This document shows positions 1 to 12,220 of a DNA stretch of 64,000 nucleotides, one piece after another; within the stretch, counting starts at the first letter, position 1, and each line of letters starts with the position of its first letter. The translations under genes were made by a program, and so were the position numbers. The notes under the pieces were generated by a model, which saw only the letters and a program-made list of their open reading frames with translations, was not told where the DNA came from and searched no databases. The stretch covers positions 1-64,000 of the forward strand of contig JAMKCH010001669.1 in NCBI GenBank assembly GCA_023653785.1, read 5' to 3'. This stretch comes from Ophioderma brevispina. Taxonomy: Eukaryota > Echinodermata > Ophiuroidea > Amphilepidida > Ophiodermatidae.

Positions 1-2781
1 TTTTCTCCCCATTATTTTTCCAAGAGTGCCTGAGTCGCCCCTTCGCCCACCCCGAGTAACGCCCCTGCTTTCCGTGATTTACTTCAGAAAGACGCAAATG
101 CCACGTTCCGATAGAAAACATGATCACCACCGGGTCATAATAATGACCGGACTTAACCATGCTCTTCTTCGCTAAATCGTCGGATTTACGCCTAGTTAGG
201 TCCGATAGAGTAAACACGATGCGGTCAATTAGGTCCGGTAAAAGGACTTATATACGACGCCATGTGGAGTACGATTACCAATAGAGTAAATGGGTAGGGG
301 GATTGCGGATTTTTTTTTTACAATTCCATCGGCATAGTTAATACCGGTAATAACTAACTTGTGGACGTATGTTCTTGAAGTGAAAACTGGGTCATGTGTA
401 TTTAATCCTTTGTTTTTAATTGACAATATCTCCAGTAAGCGATTATCAAATTGGACTGAAATAAAAACGAGTTTGGCTTTGTACTGACTTTTGTGCGAAG
501 TCCTGCCATGAAGACGTGCAAGCTACTCAAATGTTACATATCATCGCCATGCATATTGAGAGGGCAGGCTCTCAGCCTTTCACTAATGCGGCACAGGTTC
601 GATGTCCTGCAGAGCTAATGTCGTACGTGAATTTGGTGCCGATCCATACACGTCTTTCTCCTGCATCTAAAACCGGGTCTCTTGCGCTCGCCTTATTCAA
701 ATAATGTAGATGCATGGGCCACCTTTTTGCTGTAGCCAATATGAACAAACTAGCAATGAGGTATAAACATGTGCATATTCGAGAAGATGACCAGTACTAT
801 GCACTTACCAAGTGTTTATGACATTGGGCCAAACTGCGTGCATACACAAATTTATTGGTCGAGTTCATTGAGTGGAAACTATGGCGAAGCGAAGCTGAGA
901 CAGATATTTGATGATGAATTTTTGATGATGACGGCCAATGCGATTCAAACTTAAGTCTCTTACCAAGTGTCATATAAAAAAACAAAAACACTGGATCCAC
1001 AGAGTCCAATACACATAGGCCTATGTAGTGGTAGAGTCATGAGTTGAAATGTATGGGCGAAGCGAAGCCAAGCCCAATATTTTATAACTCATAACAGCAG
1101 TGATAAAACATAACAGCCAGTGATGAAGCCGCCACATTATCGATGCAAAATGCTGTTGGTCAAGTCTTTTTTCGTCGCCGTGGAGCATTAGGAACTTCGG
1201 TACGGTGTAAACAATACCTGCATAGTTACAGAGTACACGGTCACGAACGCTGAGTATGGCCTTAAATTGCAGATCGAAGCTCCTATATAGGGGAAGGTAC
1301 CAGTCTTGATAGAAGGGTGTCTGCTATCTTGTGATTGAAAAGGGTCATCAAGTTAGCTGCTATTCTGAACTGGTTTGCCAAGCAGAGAACTAAAGTGCTG
1401 AACCATGTGTCGAGGTGATCTTCAGTTGTTTACCTTCGATTCTTATAGGTGGGTTCGCGTCTTATCACTCAGCTCCCTCAGTAACCTCCCAGGGCAGCAG
1501 CATGCTGTATTTGAGATGTAGTGTTTATTACCCTTATAATTTTGAGTAAAATATTATTTTCTCAATTTTATTTGAGAAAAGTTTTCTCACGGGAAAAGTA
1601 GGATTTGTTTACTCTAAAAGCATTGCAACACTCCCCCGCCCATGCCACGCCACTACGAAACTCCACTTCCACTGTCTCACCCTCCCCCCCCCCCCTCCCA
1701 CCGTCCCCTCCCCACTCACCACCCCCCACACACAAACTAAAAAACAAAATCCCCCCCACCCTTTTCCCATCCCCCCCCCCTATCTTGACTCCCCCCCCAC
1801 CCTTCTTCCCCGAGAAAGGGAATTCCATAGAGTGTTTGTACAAAATGCACTGTTAGATAGATTACACAAAGAGGAATTGTGAAGTCCCCAATAATGCTAA
1901 CTGAGTTAAATTGTTTATGCTTTAAGATCAAAAAACATTGCAGATCTAGGTAATGCAAAAAGAAGAGTGAATAGGGGAGGTGATTAGAAGGGGGGGGAAA
2001 GAATTGATTTGACAGTGCGAGGTTATGTTGTGAAGTAGGATGATTGTAAGGATGATTGTAGAAGGGGAATCTAGCTGCAAATAGTTAAAATACCTGTCAC
2101 TGGAGGGAATGAGGTCAGCAGTTGCAATTCAGCTATACAGTAGGTTATTAGCTAGTGTTATTTACAATAATGGTTCGATTCATGCTCCACACAGTGACAG
2201 GATTTATTATATATTTCAACTGTGAGCAGAGTGCTGAATTATTCTACTGTGTCTTTGAAGCCAAAAGTGCGGGAAATCAAAATAGGATTCCAAAATTTGT
2301 GGACAGTAGAAATCGTGGTGATTATCTGGACGATATACTGTGGATATTAGTGTCGTAGAGGGACTTATGTACTTGTCGTCTTGAATGCTGGACAAAGTAC
2401 TTTAGGAATGAGAGATTCCCATGGAATATTTACCTGAGGATTTATATGAGTGATTTGCTGCTGTCTTTTGAAGCTTCGCTGTGAGGAAATATCATCGTTG
2501 AACAGCAACGCTTTCAACACAGGGCACTTGTAACCCTAAGTAATCTTAACTAATTGTGTGTAATTTTGATATATGTAATGTTGTTTTGGACATACCAAAG
2601 TTCGAACCAATACAAATATTAAAGTCGTTATATTATATAAAATTCAAATCACTTGTGCACAAGGCTCATTATTTGTGTTTGAAAGGTCTTCGACCTTAAG
2701 ATGTCCACGACGACGTCATAACGTAGGATGGTGTCAAGTGCTTCAGCCTTGGACTTAACATGCTCGTCAAGCACCACGGTG
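1..2781. other. No gene recognised; low-complexity C-rich tract inside
   Basis: I see no coding exon or RNA gene. Short open frames lack splice context and sensible composition. Positions 1,677-1,815 are a C/T/A-poor-G tract with runs of ten or more C; the long open frames on both strands there are a by-product of the base composition. Confidence 0.5.
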
Positions 2782-2992
2782 TAAAGGTTCGTTCATAATA
2801 GCTGCACTGCGCAGTGCAGCTGCCGATATTCGATCCACTTGCTGCGAAACTCAACGTAACCTGCTGCAGCGCAGTAAATTAAATTTAACTCGGTTGCAGT
2901 ACGCAATGCAGTTATACTGGACAGAGACGTATTCGAGCACTGCAAACTTCACAGCAACCGCACGTTGCAGTGTCGTATGAACGAACCTTTAG
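2782..2992. mobile_element. 211-bp MITE with terminal inverted repeats
   Basis: The left end TAAAGGTTCGTTCATA (2782-2797) is the reverse complement of the right end at 2976-2991, so the element folds end to end. The outer TA could be the target duplication of a Tc1/mariner-type insertion or part of the repeat itself. The interior contains a perfect 20-bp palindrome, GCTGCACTGCGCAGTGCAGC, at 2801-2820, and several more words of the GCAGTGCAG kind. There is no coding capacity, so it would be a non-autonomous element. The class assignment is inference; the inverted ends are directly visible. Confidence 0.75.
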
Positions 2993-4980
2993 CTCATCAA
3001 GTGAAGCCTTAGCAGCATCAAAGTTCTGCTGGATTCTGGTGGATTTAGTACGGTGCTTCTTGGCTGCAGACCTCAGTTTTCTCGGTAGATGACTTTGTCA
3101 TTTGAGGCAAAGGGCAATTAGTCTTATTTTCTTCTAGTAGGAAATCTCCAGTGCAAGTTCTTGTTGGATGAAGTGACGGACTTCATTACTGTGCTGGGGT
3201 TCTAATCGTCAAACTCATCAACAAGAGTGTTGAACCTGGTATGTACTGCTACATTATAATGCTCGCACGAGGCTTTGTATCTCCCACTACCTTCCTCCAG
3301 TCCAATTGTTTTCATGGGATCTCTAGGAGGGGGGTTTACTCTGACGGTAACATATCCTGCTCCTGCAAGAGACAATTCCTATGATCAGACTAACAGCTCA
3401 AAATGTAGTAGGCTTTTGAGTTTAATGCTTTTAATCCACCCCTCTCTGACTAGAATGTGTCCAGCTTGACAAGTTCTCCATTTGGGCGGACGGTATGTCC
3501 ACAGTCTACTGATTATTGGATTTTGTTGCCAGTGGTAACAAGGCTAAATAAACGTTTCACAATTCCCTCACGCACACCCCACCCCCGCTGGACAAGCTTC
3601 TGCACGCGAATAGCGTGTCCCCAGGCCCAAAGTCTAGCACTGCAATCTCCCGGCTGCACAGACAGATTATAAGCTGGCACTGCACCGGTGGTCAGTGGAA
3701 AGTTCATGGTTAAAGCAAGAGACAGTTTCATCTGGATGGTATCAGCAAATGACTCTTGTTTCAGGATTACCCATCAGTGTAACGCTTCAGGGTGCGACTC
3801 ATTACAGTGACAGGCTGGCACGTGACTGAGAGAAGCCTTTGGCATAACAAAAGAAACCCCACACCTCCTGTAGCTGCATTTTTCTTATTATTCATGGAGC
3901 GAAGGCTGTAGTTGCATAGCCATGACTATTCTCCTGTAGTAGAGTTTGCGTGCATGCACATATGACCGCGTATGCCAGATGACATCCAAATATACAGTTG
4001 CCTGCCCCACTTATGTACGCTATCAGGTTTTCTTTCTGAGCATTGTTGTGCATAGTGTCTGACGTTGCTATGTGATGATGATGATGAATGAAAGCAGCAT
4101 TACGTTTACAAAGTTGTCATGCACATCTTGGTCAATATCAGGGTGGAGTTGGTTTCAGTAGGCTTTAGGGCCAACCCATCATCTGAATAGGTAGAGACCA
4201 GGTGACCAGAAGCAGACTTCAAATCCGGGGTTTTAACCAAGCGCGGCTTGGGTACTATGTGTCAAACAATTAGTCAGACGTGCTCAATTAGCTAAATAGT
4301 AGCTGTGATTTGCCAGGTCTCCAGCCCATTTTCTGTTGCGGGATGCGTCCCTTAGCCTTATTTTTCATGGATGAAATCTGCCACAAATCAATATCAATAA
4401 CCATCACAAACATGGGTATGACCACCCATTTGAGCCTTTTATGGACTGCTCAGAAGTCCGGGTATTGCCTGAAGCTTTTCATCATTCATCATTCATCATC
4501 AGCTATTGTCAGTCCACTGCAGATAAAAGCCTCAACATGTTACCTGGTTGGATTAAGGCCTTACCTTCTACGCCTGCCCAGTGCGGGTGGAAGGGACTCT
4601 GCATAACTATATTGATGAGCTGCCAGGCCCGTAACAGACCAAGGACAGTGATCCCCTACTCTCATCGATGAGGTCTGCAACTTTTTACGTATTCAGGAAT
4701 GACTCTCTGAGAACACAGGAACCAACAGCTTCGAATGACTATCCGAACCAGGAGGCGCAGCTCATCAATGCTGCCCCATGCAAATGCACATTATTGCACA
4801 CATGATTGAGGAGCGCGGAGAAATTCCATTCAATCGCACGTATGCAATTATGCCAATTCCGTACCTTATAGGAACTATTTGAGTATAGACCAAGAAACCC
4901 GACACTCACGGGGCTCGCAACCAGAGTCGCTCGACGATTTATATACCCTGCGACGGTCAGCCGCCTTAGACTGTCGGAAC
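2993..4980. other. No gene recognised
   Basis: Open frames here are short, overlap on both strands, and lack convincing splice sites. A few GATGATGATG and CATCATTCATCATT microsatellite-like runs occur near 4,077 and 4,480. Confidence 0.4.
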
Positions 4981-4981
4981 A

Positions 4982-5345
4982 TTTTGAAATTCAAAGGGCC
5001 ACCTGAAGGAGAACAATATACGATTTTGAATGTAATAGATGTGTCTTGGACATCACAAACATAAGGCGTCTGTCACCAAAGGAGCCTTTTTATGTTGCTC
5101 GAAGGCCGCTATTGGGCTGAAGTTATATTAAAAATGGCGGCCATTTTGAAATTCAAGATGGCCGCTGGAAGGAAATAATCTGTGACTTTTCGGATGTTAC
5201 TATTTGTGTCCTTACATCACAAAATGGGTATGACTGCCCAAACGTGAGCTTTCTATGTTGCCTACAGAGATCCAGATATAGAGCACAATATGTTGAAAAT
5301 GGCGGCCATTGCAATCCAAGATGGCCGCCAAACGGAAGGCATAAA
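4982..5345. repeat. Tandem repeat, about 165-bp unit, with GGCGGCC cores
   Basis: Three starts of the same unit (near 4,982, 5,150 and 5,312) share the words TTTTGAAATTCAA, CATCACAAA, GGGTATGACTGCC and AAAATGGCGGCCATT. The last unit is partial. The spacing of about 165 bp indicates a diverged tandem array. AAGATGGCCGCC inside the unit resembles a YY1-type binding site, but no function can be read from that. Open frames on both strands over this region are a by-product of the repeat. Confidence 0.6.
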
Positions 5346-6013
5346 AATGGGTTAACTAATTTGTTTGGATCCTGGCGACCATATCTACATTTAAGACCAA
5401 AATTCACAATTGTAGCAAAAAAGCCAACAAATGCCACACTGTCCCATAATAACAAACTGCACTGCATTGAAATGAGTCAAGGCCCTTATTATTCAACTGC
5501 ACAGAAACAGCCATGAAAGTCCGAATATGCCTAGACTCAGTCTGGGCTCAGTCACACCTTCCTAGTCTCAATATACCGCGCTTCTTTATAGTTTTTATTA
5601 TCGAAATTCATATGTATACATGTATTGAGGAGAGTTCCGCGTACACCTTTTGATCCATATAAATCAGTTAGCTTTAGCGGGATTATTCGATCAGTTTGGA
5701 TAATACTCTTTTTACATAATCTGCGATATTTGACCAACCCTCATTTGATAGGCATTTGTGTTGCCCGACGTAGCTCCTCCTGACCATACTGAATGAAGAT
5801 ATTGTTGCAGATAATAGTTTTTTACGATTTTACCTGGGATATTGTGAGTACAGACAGGTTTGCAACAGCCAGAAAGATACCAAATTAACATTCAGTACCA
5901 ATATGAGCCTCTATTCTTCTTACACCAACGATGAAAGACGACTGCAGATAAGTATCTGCTTTCAAGTATAACATTCACTGGGCTTGAGTACGCCATTGAA
6001 TATAGATTCAGAA
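5346..6013. other. No gene recognised
   Basis: AT-rich sequence without convincing exons, repeats or RNA genes. Confidence 0.4.
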
Positions 6014-6017
6014 TTAA

Positions 6018-6366
6018 AGGCGCCCTCAGAGATTTCCTGAGAGTGGAGCCTCAATTTCCAAAAAATCGTGTTTTTTGCATGTACAAATGCTTGTCCATAT
6101 CTAATCACTGTGTAAATTGCTAAGCTTAAATCGATTCCTTCATATAGAAATCACACCTTTTATAAATTCCGATATCCTGGAATTTTTTGTTAACCAGTAT
6201 CCTATGGGACGTAATACTGCACATAATTGTTTACTGCATCAAAACGAAAAATCCGATTCATCTCAATTTCAGAATTGTGCATTTGAGGTCTACATCTTTA
6301 GTTCTAGTTGATTATTTTTAATTATTACACAAAAAAATAATGTTTCGAAATCTCTGAGTCCAGACT
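6018..6366. mobile_element. TTAA-flanked MITE, 349 bp
   Basis: The element is bracketed by TTAA at 6014-6017 and 6367-6370. Its ends are imperfect inverted repeats of about 20 bp whose best-conserved part is CTCAGAGATTTC (left) against GAAATCTCTGAG (right). TTAA target duplication is typical of piggyBac-type insertion, so a non-autonomous piggyBac-like element is the best guess. There is no transposase frame; the small open frame at 6,117-6,311 looks fortuitous. Confidence 0.6.
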
Positions 6367-6370
6367 TTAA

Positions 6371-7015
6371 GGTTACTTACACAAGCGCTCATTAACTACA
6401 GTAAAGCACACTCACAGGTGGCTGTATAGCTGGATATAGATCAAAGTCAATCACGATACGCCTACCTCAGGTATTCATCTCCAGGTACACTCTGTTTATG
6501 GATAATTAAAAAAAAATATTGCTACAACTATCTTCACGAATAACTTAGGTTATAAAATTTTATCTTGGGTATATTTTATTACATTTTTATCTGTTAACAC
6601 AACTTAACAGAGTCACTACCAAAACTGCAGTTTTGGATAAACAAAGCTACAAAATGCTTTCTCTGTAGTAATTGTGAACATACCACACCATTTTTTTGGT
6701 TATATTAAAATTTAATTGCAACAAATACCAAGACCGCCGCAAAATTAAGTCGTGCTACTTTTGAAGGCTATTTCCAAGGGGTTTCAATTGGCCATAACAT
6801 GCATCATAGACCATGTACAACATGTGACGACAGCTATTAATCATACTACGATTTTTCACATGTTATGTTCATGCTTTTTATAATTATACAGTGAACCATA
6901 TTTTCCATTTTCCCTAAAATGAAAACAATCCTTACACGTTTTTTATACTTAATTTTGATTTCTTGTTAAACAATTCGTCAATTTTTAACACTAAGTTCAG
7001 AGCCCAAAAGTGGGG
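6371..7015. other. No gene recognised
   Basis: AT-rich sequence with homopolymer A and T runs and no supported feature. Confidence 0.4.
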
Positions 7016-7290
7016 TGGAAGGAGTTTATAATAATTATAATAATAATAATAATCAGGCATTATAAAGCGCCCTACTATGACCACAGCGCCTAACATCAAA
7101 AACATATACATAAATAAATAGGCACGGCAACCTACAACAATTAACTAAACCTGCTGAAAGAGGTAATTTTCAGAAGTACTTAAAGCACCTTAATAGTTGG
7201 TGCTTCCTGATGTTTCTTGTAAGTCCTGTTCCAGAGACGTGTGCGCGGCCATAAAAAAGCATTCTCACCAGCAACAGTTTTTAGGTTTTG
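7016..7290. repeat. Dispersed retroelement-tail-like repeat with (ATA/TAA)n start
   Basis: A run of ATAATAATA is followed by a segment with the words ATTATAAAGCGCC and CACAGCGCC, then at 7,205-7,270 a segment containing GTTCCAGAGACGTGTGC and AAAAAGCATTCTCACC. This order (trinucleotide run, 'tatagcgcc' core, 'gttccagag' core) resembles a repeat I recall as common in marine invertebrate genomes, probably the 3-prime part of a retroelement. A shorter relative with ATATAGCGCC sits near 25,075. The family name is not established here. Confidence 0.4.
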
Positions 7291-10040
7291 GTATCGAAGC
7301 AGAGACATGATAACAAACAAAAAAAAGAAACGAACGAGGATATGTGACCTCTGGACGCTAACCCCCGCAGCCGCTCGCAATGCTGTAGCCTGCTAAAACT
7401 AACACGGGGATCCGTCTGCTCCTTCAGTCCACGGTAAGGGTATTTAGCCGGCTGACTATGTTTTCAGTTTGTATACTTATGAACCATCTTTTTCACTGCA
7501 CGGGGCAATGAATTTAATATTAAAGAACAATATACAGAATGTTGAATCTAAAAGGAATTTTAATTAATGGGAATAACGCCAATTTTTGGAACAAATAAGG
7601 TTTTGCTACGTCACGGCATGATTGTTTTTATTATTTTGCTTCGGCGGACCCATTCAGGTAAAAATGACCGTACGGATCCCTACATTGGAAAAGCAACCGA
7701 GGTATCGTCATCGTACTCGTTTTTTGAATCATTAGGGAAAAGGTACTTTTGTACTGTTTAGACATAACACGGTGTCCTTTGGAAAAAAATAATGCACTTT
7801 GGGCAAGAGGGTCATGTACAGACTTGATTTAACAAGTCGGATTTATATATATCGGTCGCTCCCTAAGAGTCAAACTGATATCTGAATACCTGACACGGAC
7901 CTGGTACCTGACGACGTGACACCAAACTATTCGTCTCGTTACCGTTTTAATACAATACTGCAATCGCAACCATTCTGTATCTCTGTTGTCACATCGTAAT
8001 CGATCAAGATGTGAGACCATACACGTGGTTCTGTACAGGAGGTAGGACATTTGGTATTTTCCAAATGTACTTTGTGAAACTGCTACTGCAATTACTATGG
8101 CATTCTCGGACCCAGTGACATTAAAACATCATCTCTTAAACCTTTGTTCAAAAGTCTTATTAATATCATGATACATTTAAGAAAAAAATATGAGGTTCAC
8201 ATCATCATGCTTCTGTTAAATTACCTGTGCATAACTCAAATTTCCAGAAACTTCCCCTGCAACAGTAATCTCTCACCATAATACCCTTTAACATACGCGC
8301 CATGGATACAGAGCTATGCGCTCTGATACCATGCGCCACCATTACACTCTAAATCACAACACCCTCCTTATAATATTATACACCCCAAAAACCATTGCAC
8401 TCCGGGTGATAACAGAATTCCCTTAGGTATTCTGGTGGCAAGAGATTGACGGCATTTATACACATCACGAGAATCTTAAAGTTAACTGCGCATACGAAAT
8501 TGGCAGCCCATTAATTGGTACAACATAGATCACTGGGGTGGTCACGTCCAACAGATTTATTAAACTTAGCAGCTCGTTTTGCAACCGCGTAACGCATAAG
8601 ACGTTTCATGGCTCCAACAAGTAATGCATTTCCATAACAATACGATACGAGAAAATAGCGATTGAACAGCAAGTTTGCATGTATCCTTGTCCATGTGACG
8701 ACGTATGCGAGATTATTTCCTGAGATGGTATTTAACCCACTGGATAATAAGAAAACTATTTTTCCCAAAGGCATTTTTTGTACGACACCATACCCCATGT
8801 GAAGAGTCATACAGGCAACACTAAATCAGCATAAAAAGCGCAAATGGCAAAAGAACTAATATACTAATGATCCTAGGCGATGCCACTTACATCATACACT
8901 TTGTAAACTAATTTTATGCTGATACCTACTTTAGAAGACCATATTACCATAATCTAATACAACACTGCCTATTTGGGGGAAGCCTGGTTCCACAATGAAA
9001 TCGTTTTGTCCTACATAAAGGGGTCTTTTGGATCCCCATTAAGGGGGTGGGTTAGGGGTCGGAATATGATACAAAAAAAGTGTTCTAATCGCAGAAAATG
9101 ATATAATCAATGGCTACATTTTTAACTGTATCTCAAATGCTTTTTATTCGATCGCAATCGGACTTTCGGTTCCCGAGATATTGCTTATCAAAGTCAATTA
9201 GTGTACGCGAAATTTGCAAAAATCATCATCTCCTATAATTTTTATCAAGTGAAAAATTTCAAGGGGTTATTTTTAAGATATTATAAAAGATATTATTTAT
9301 GAAACTATTCTTATTCAGTGGTCGGGTTTGTTAAGAAATCGCGAATTCTATTTTTTTTTTAGGTGTCTATCATCCGCCGATATTTGACAGTGTCGATGAA
9401 GTGACGCGCGTAATTTACGCGTCTAATCATATTCATTAGCTGAACGGCGTTTTTTCAAACAAATAACATGCCGGACTATATTTTATAAGGATTTCAACAC
9501 AGCACTTAAGATTTGCACCCGTATTTGGTGTTTTTGCAATACGACCTCATTTTGATAGTTGAAGAATGCATATTTGTAAATGCAAAATTTTAAGGATTTA
9601 GGGAGGCATCCTTGCCGGTTTTAGCGTCTGTAGGGACCGTAACTGACATCTCTACTTTAACTCGGTCTCAGTCATGCCAGTCAGACCAGTCCTGATTTGC
9701 AACGCTCAGACTGAGCTGAGTGAGACTCGGGAAAAAAGCTTTGCCTGAATATAGACAGCGAAACTGAACGAGAAATCAGCTAATTGCTCAATCAACTGGG
9801 TGTGCACTTCGTCTTTATGCTTTTCGAATATCATGACTGTGTTTAAAACAAATGCCTGAAAAAGGCAGCGCACGCGGTGTGCAAAGAGCCACTAGCACTT
9901 TGTACGTACCGAATTATTTTAATTACTCACATGTATTTTTTGTGAGTGTTTCAACCCCTCCTCTGCACAACGCGATCAGCGTGTTGTAAAAAAAAAGCAC
10001 TTAACACATGATTACTGCACATCACACAACACGCTCAGGC
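7291..10040. other. No gene recognised
   Basis: About 2.7 kb of AT-rich sequence. Open frames such as the 99-codon one at 8,511-8,810 on the minus strand lack splice context or recognisable motifs. Nothing supported. Confidence 0.4.
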
Positions 10041-10044
10041 TTAA

Positions 10045-10385
10045 GGCAAACGAGAGATTTCACATATCAGGTGTCCCTACAAAAATTGAAATAACGCTTT
10101 TTGGCCTGATGTAAAGCTTCCATCAAAAAATATCCCTACCTACAGGATTAATCTGAGAAATGTTTCCTTTGATACAAAATTGTGAAATTTCTAATTTCGT
10201 ATAGGAGCAAATACGAAATTTCAGCCTATGTTTACATTGAAATATCAAGCATCAAAATCACCTTTTTTCTCTCTTTTAAGACATTTCCTGTAGCAAAAAC
10301 AAGGTAAGAAATCTATTGGAGGTCTATCTATGTGAAATCTATATGACCCAATATTTTTGGTGCTCCAAAATCTCTCGTTGCACCT
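10045..10385. mobile_element. TTAA-flanked MITE, 341 bp
   Basis: TTAA occurs at 10041-10044 and 10386-10389. Immediately inside, the left end reads GGCAAACGAGAGATTT and the reverse complement of the right end reads AGGTGCAACGAGAGATTTT; the shared core is CGAGAGATTT. Length, TTAA duplication and lack of coding potential match the 6.0-kb element in kind, but the terminal sequences differ, so it is a different family. Confidence 0.55.
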
Positions 10386-10389
10386 TTAA

Positions 10390-10897
10390 AAAGTTATAAA
10401 GTTTGTTTACCTCCTAACGCGCTGTCCACCACTCAAATATTGGACCTGCCTATCAAATATGAAAAGCCGATATTCATACCCACAAAGGAAATCCGCTTTT
10501 ATTCTCTAATTAACACATTCATTTTGGGCTGAGTTGAAGTATATAAATACGTATATTAGCCTTTCCATAATTGTAAAGTTATTAATTTTCACTGGTAAGT
10601 GATTTATACGTATTTTAATTGTTTTCTCACCCTGCGATATTAAGAAAATTATTTTTAAAAATTAATTACAGACAATGGATGCACCTATTTCCATGATTCT
10701 TCATTAATCATTATAAATTCTATAAAATGAATTTAAAAAATAATTCCTATTTCACATCAAAAGCGCCCCAAATTTTGTCTAAATTTTCGAGGCCTATAAC
10801 TCATTCCGTTAAAATACGCAAACACACAAACTATAACGAACGTACTAAAAAATGCTACATCTAGGAACATGAAATTTGGCACACTATTACGCCATTA
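10390..10897. other. No gene recognised
   Basis: AT-rich non-coding sequence. Confidence 0.4.
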
Positions 10898-11028
10898 GCC
10901 GAGTGAACCATGAGTCCGATTTTCAAAATGTGTTCCAAATTCAAATTTCCCATGAAATTATGCGATTGGGCGATTGCCGGTGTTGCCATGGCAACGGTAT
11001 TAAAATTCCGGCTTCATGGTTCACTTCG
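10898..11028. promoter_or_regulatory. Inverted repeat enclosing a perfect palindromic X-box
   Basis: GTTGCCATGGCAAC at 10982-10995 is a perfect 14-bp palindrome and matches the ideal dimer site (X-box) for RFX transcription factors. It lies between two inverted arms sharing the core GTGAACCATGA (near 10,902 and 11,014). Whether this is a working RFX site, an old small transposon or both cannot be told from the sequence; no exon is seen close by. Confidence 0.4.
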
Positions 11029-11878
11029 TATTTACCTCCTGCATATTGTCCCCAGTTTCGTCCAGTAGCATGTTTAGTTATTTAGTTACATTCGTTCTAG
11101 TGTTTAGCAATCAGCCCTTACGGGTTCCCATGGCACCAGCAACATCTTCATGGATTTTAAAACTTGTGATATGGGCTACAATATATATATAACATGTATA
11201 TACACTATTTAGGAATAATTAAGAAAAATCATTTCAAAGTTCACTGCTTCAATACCCAACCCCCCCCCCGTATTCAATTCTTAACGGTAAGGGCCGATTT
11301 TAATTTGTCAAAAACGTTGTAAAATTACGGCAATTACTAAAATCACGGCAAAAAAAAAAAAAAAAATCCTCATCCTGTTGTACGATTTCGCGAAAATGGT
11401 GATCATTAGACCTCCCCTTTGCATAGAAGTTTTTTAATAAATTTTCAACCTTACTATCCTTTAGTGAATGCATTCATGAGATATCTGAGCTGGTAGCAAA
11501 TATGAATTCTCATATCCTATCGCTTCTTGATCTAAATTGCCGCAATTTTGAAACATTATTTTAGGATCGTTAATCTCAACACAACATTATGATTCATATC
11601 TTCATCGTATTTTGGGCGATACGTGTATTGAGAACATGCTCTTCGCGCCGGATACCTATACACGTTCTTAAAAAACATGTTCGAAAGCTAGCAATCTTCA
11701 GGCTCAGTCGATGACGTAGACCCACCTTAGACTACTTTTTTTTTATTATTAAACCACTTTGAACGTTCTTTTTATAATTAATATGATTATCTAATAATTT
11801 TATTTGTTTTAAATCTATGTAAAGGTAGACCTTACTAAGAATAACACTAAAATTCGCTATACACAAGAATTATCGACC
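11029..11878. other. No gene recognised
   Basis: AT-rich sequence with a poly-A run at 11,350-11,366 and a poly-C run near 11,264. No supported feature. Confidence 0.4.
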
Positions 11879-12220
11879 ACATATCGAGTGGTTTCATGAA
11901 AAACGGAATTAGTAACCATAAAAATGAATTAAAACATTTTGTCTGACCATGCGCTATTTGAAATCGCGCTAGTGTTATATGGGATATTTTATGTGTTATG
12001 CGATACGGACGGCATCAGACCTCAATACACCGTCACACGTGAACCTTTCATAGTGTGTATTTCTTATGGCGTGTATGTGTATAACGCAAATGTGCCACCG
12101 GATCGATAACCCGTTTAATCATCCGCGAATTTTAAATAGCACATGTCAGACTAGATGGTTTTAATTCATTTTTATGTTTATTATTCCGTTTTTAGATGAA
12201 ACCACTCATATGGAGTAAAT
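11879..12220. mobile_element. MITE with about 85-bp terminal inverted repeats
   Basis: The left arm (about 11,883-11,970) and the reverse complement of the right arm (about 12,124-12,213) match over most of their length. Shared words include GAGTGGTTTCAT, AACGGAAT, AAAAATGAATTAAAAC, GTCTGAC and GCTATTT. The central 150 bp is unrelated and non-coding. Total length is about 340 bp. ATAT lies outside both arms but with an offset, so the target duplication is not resolved. This is a fold-back or MITE-type element of unknown superfamily. Confidence 0.75.

Noticed and set aside
1568..1856. Overlapping open frames of 83-91 codons on both strands
   Set aside because: They translate a C-rich low-complexity tract and have no domain or splice evidence.
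5153..5467. 104-codon minus-strand open frame
   Set aside because: It lies across the 165-bp tandem repeat and overlaps another open frame on the plus strand.
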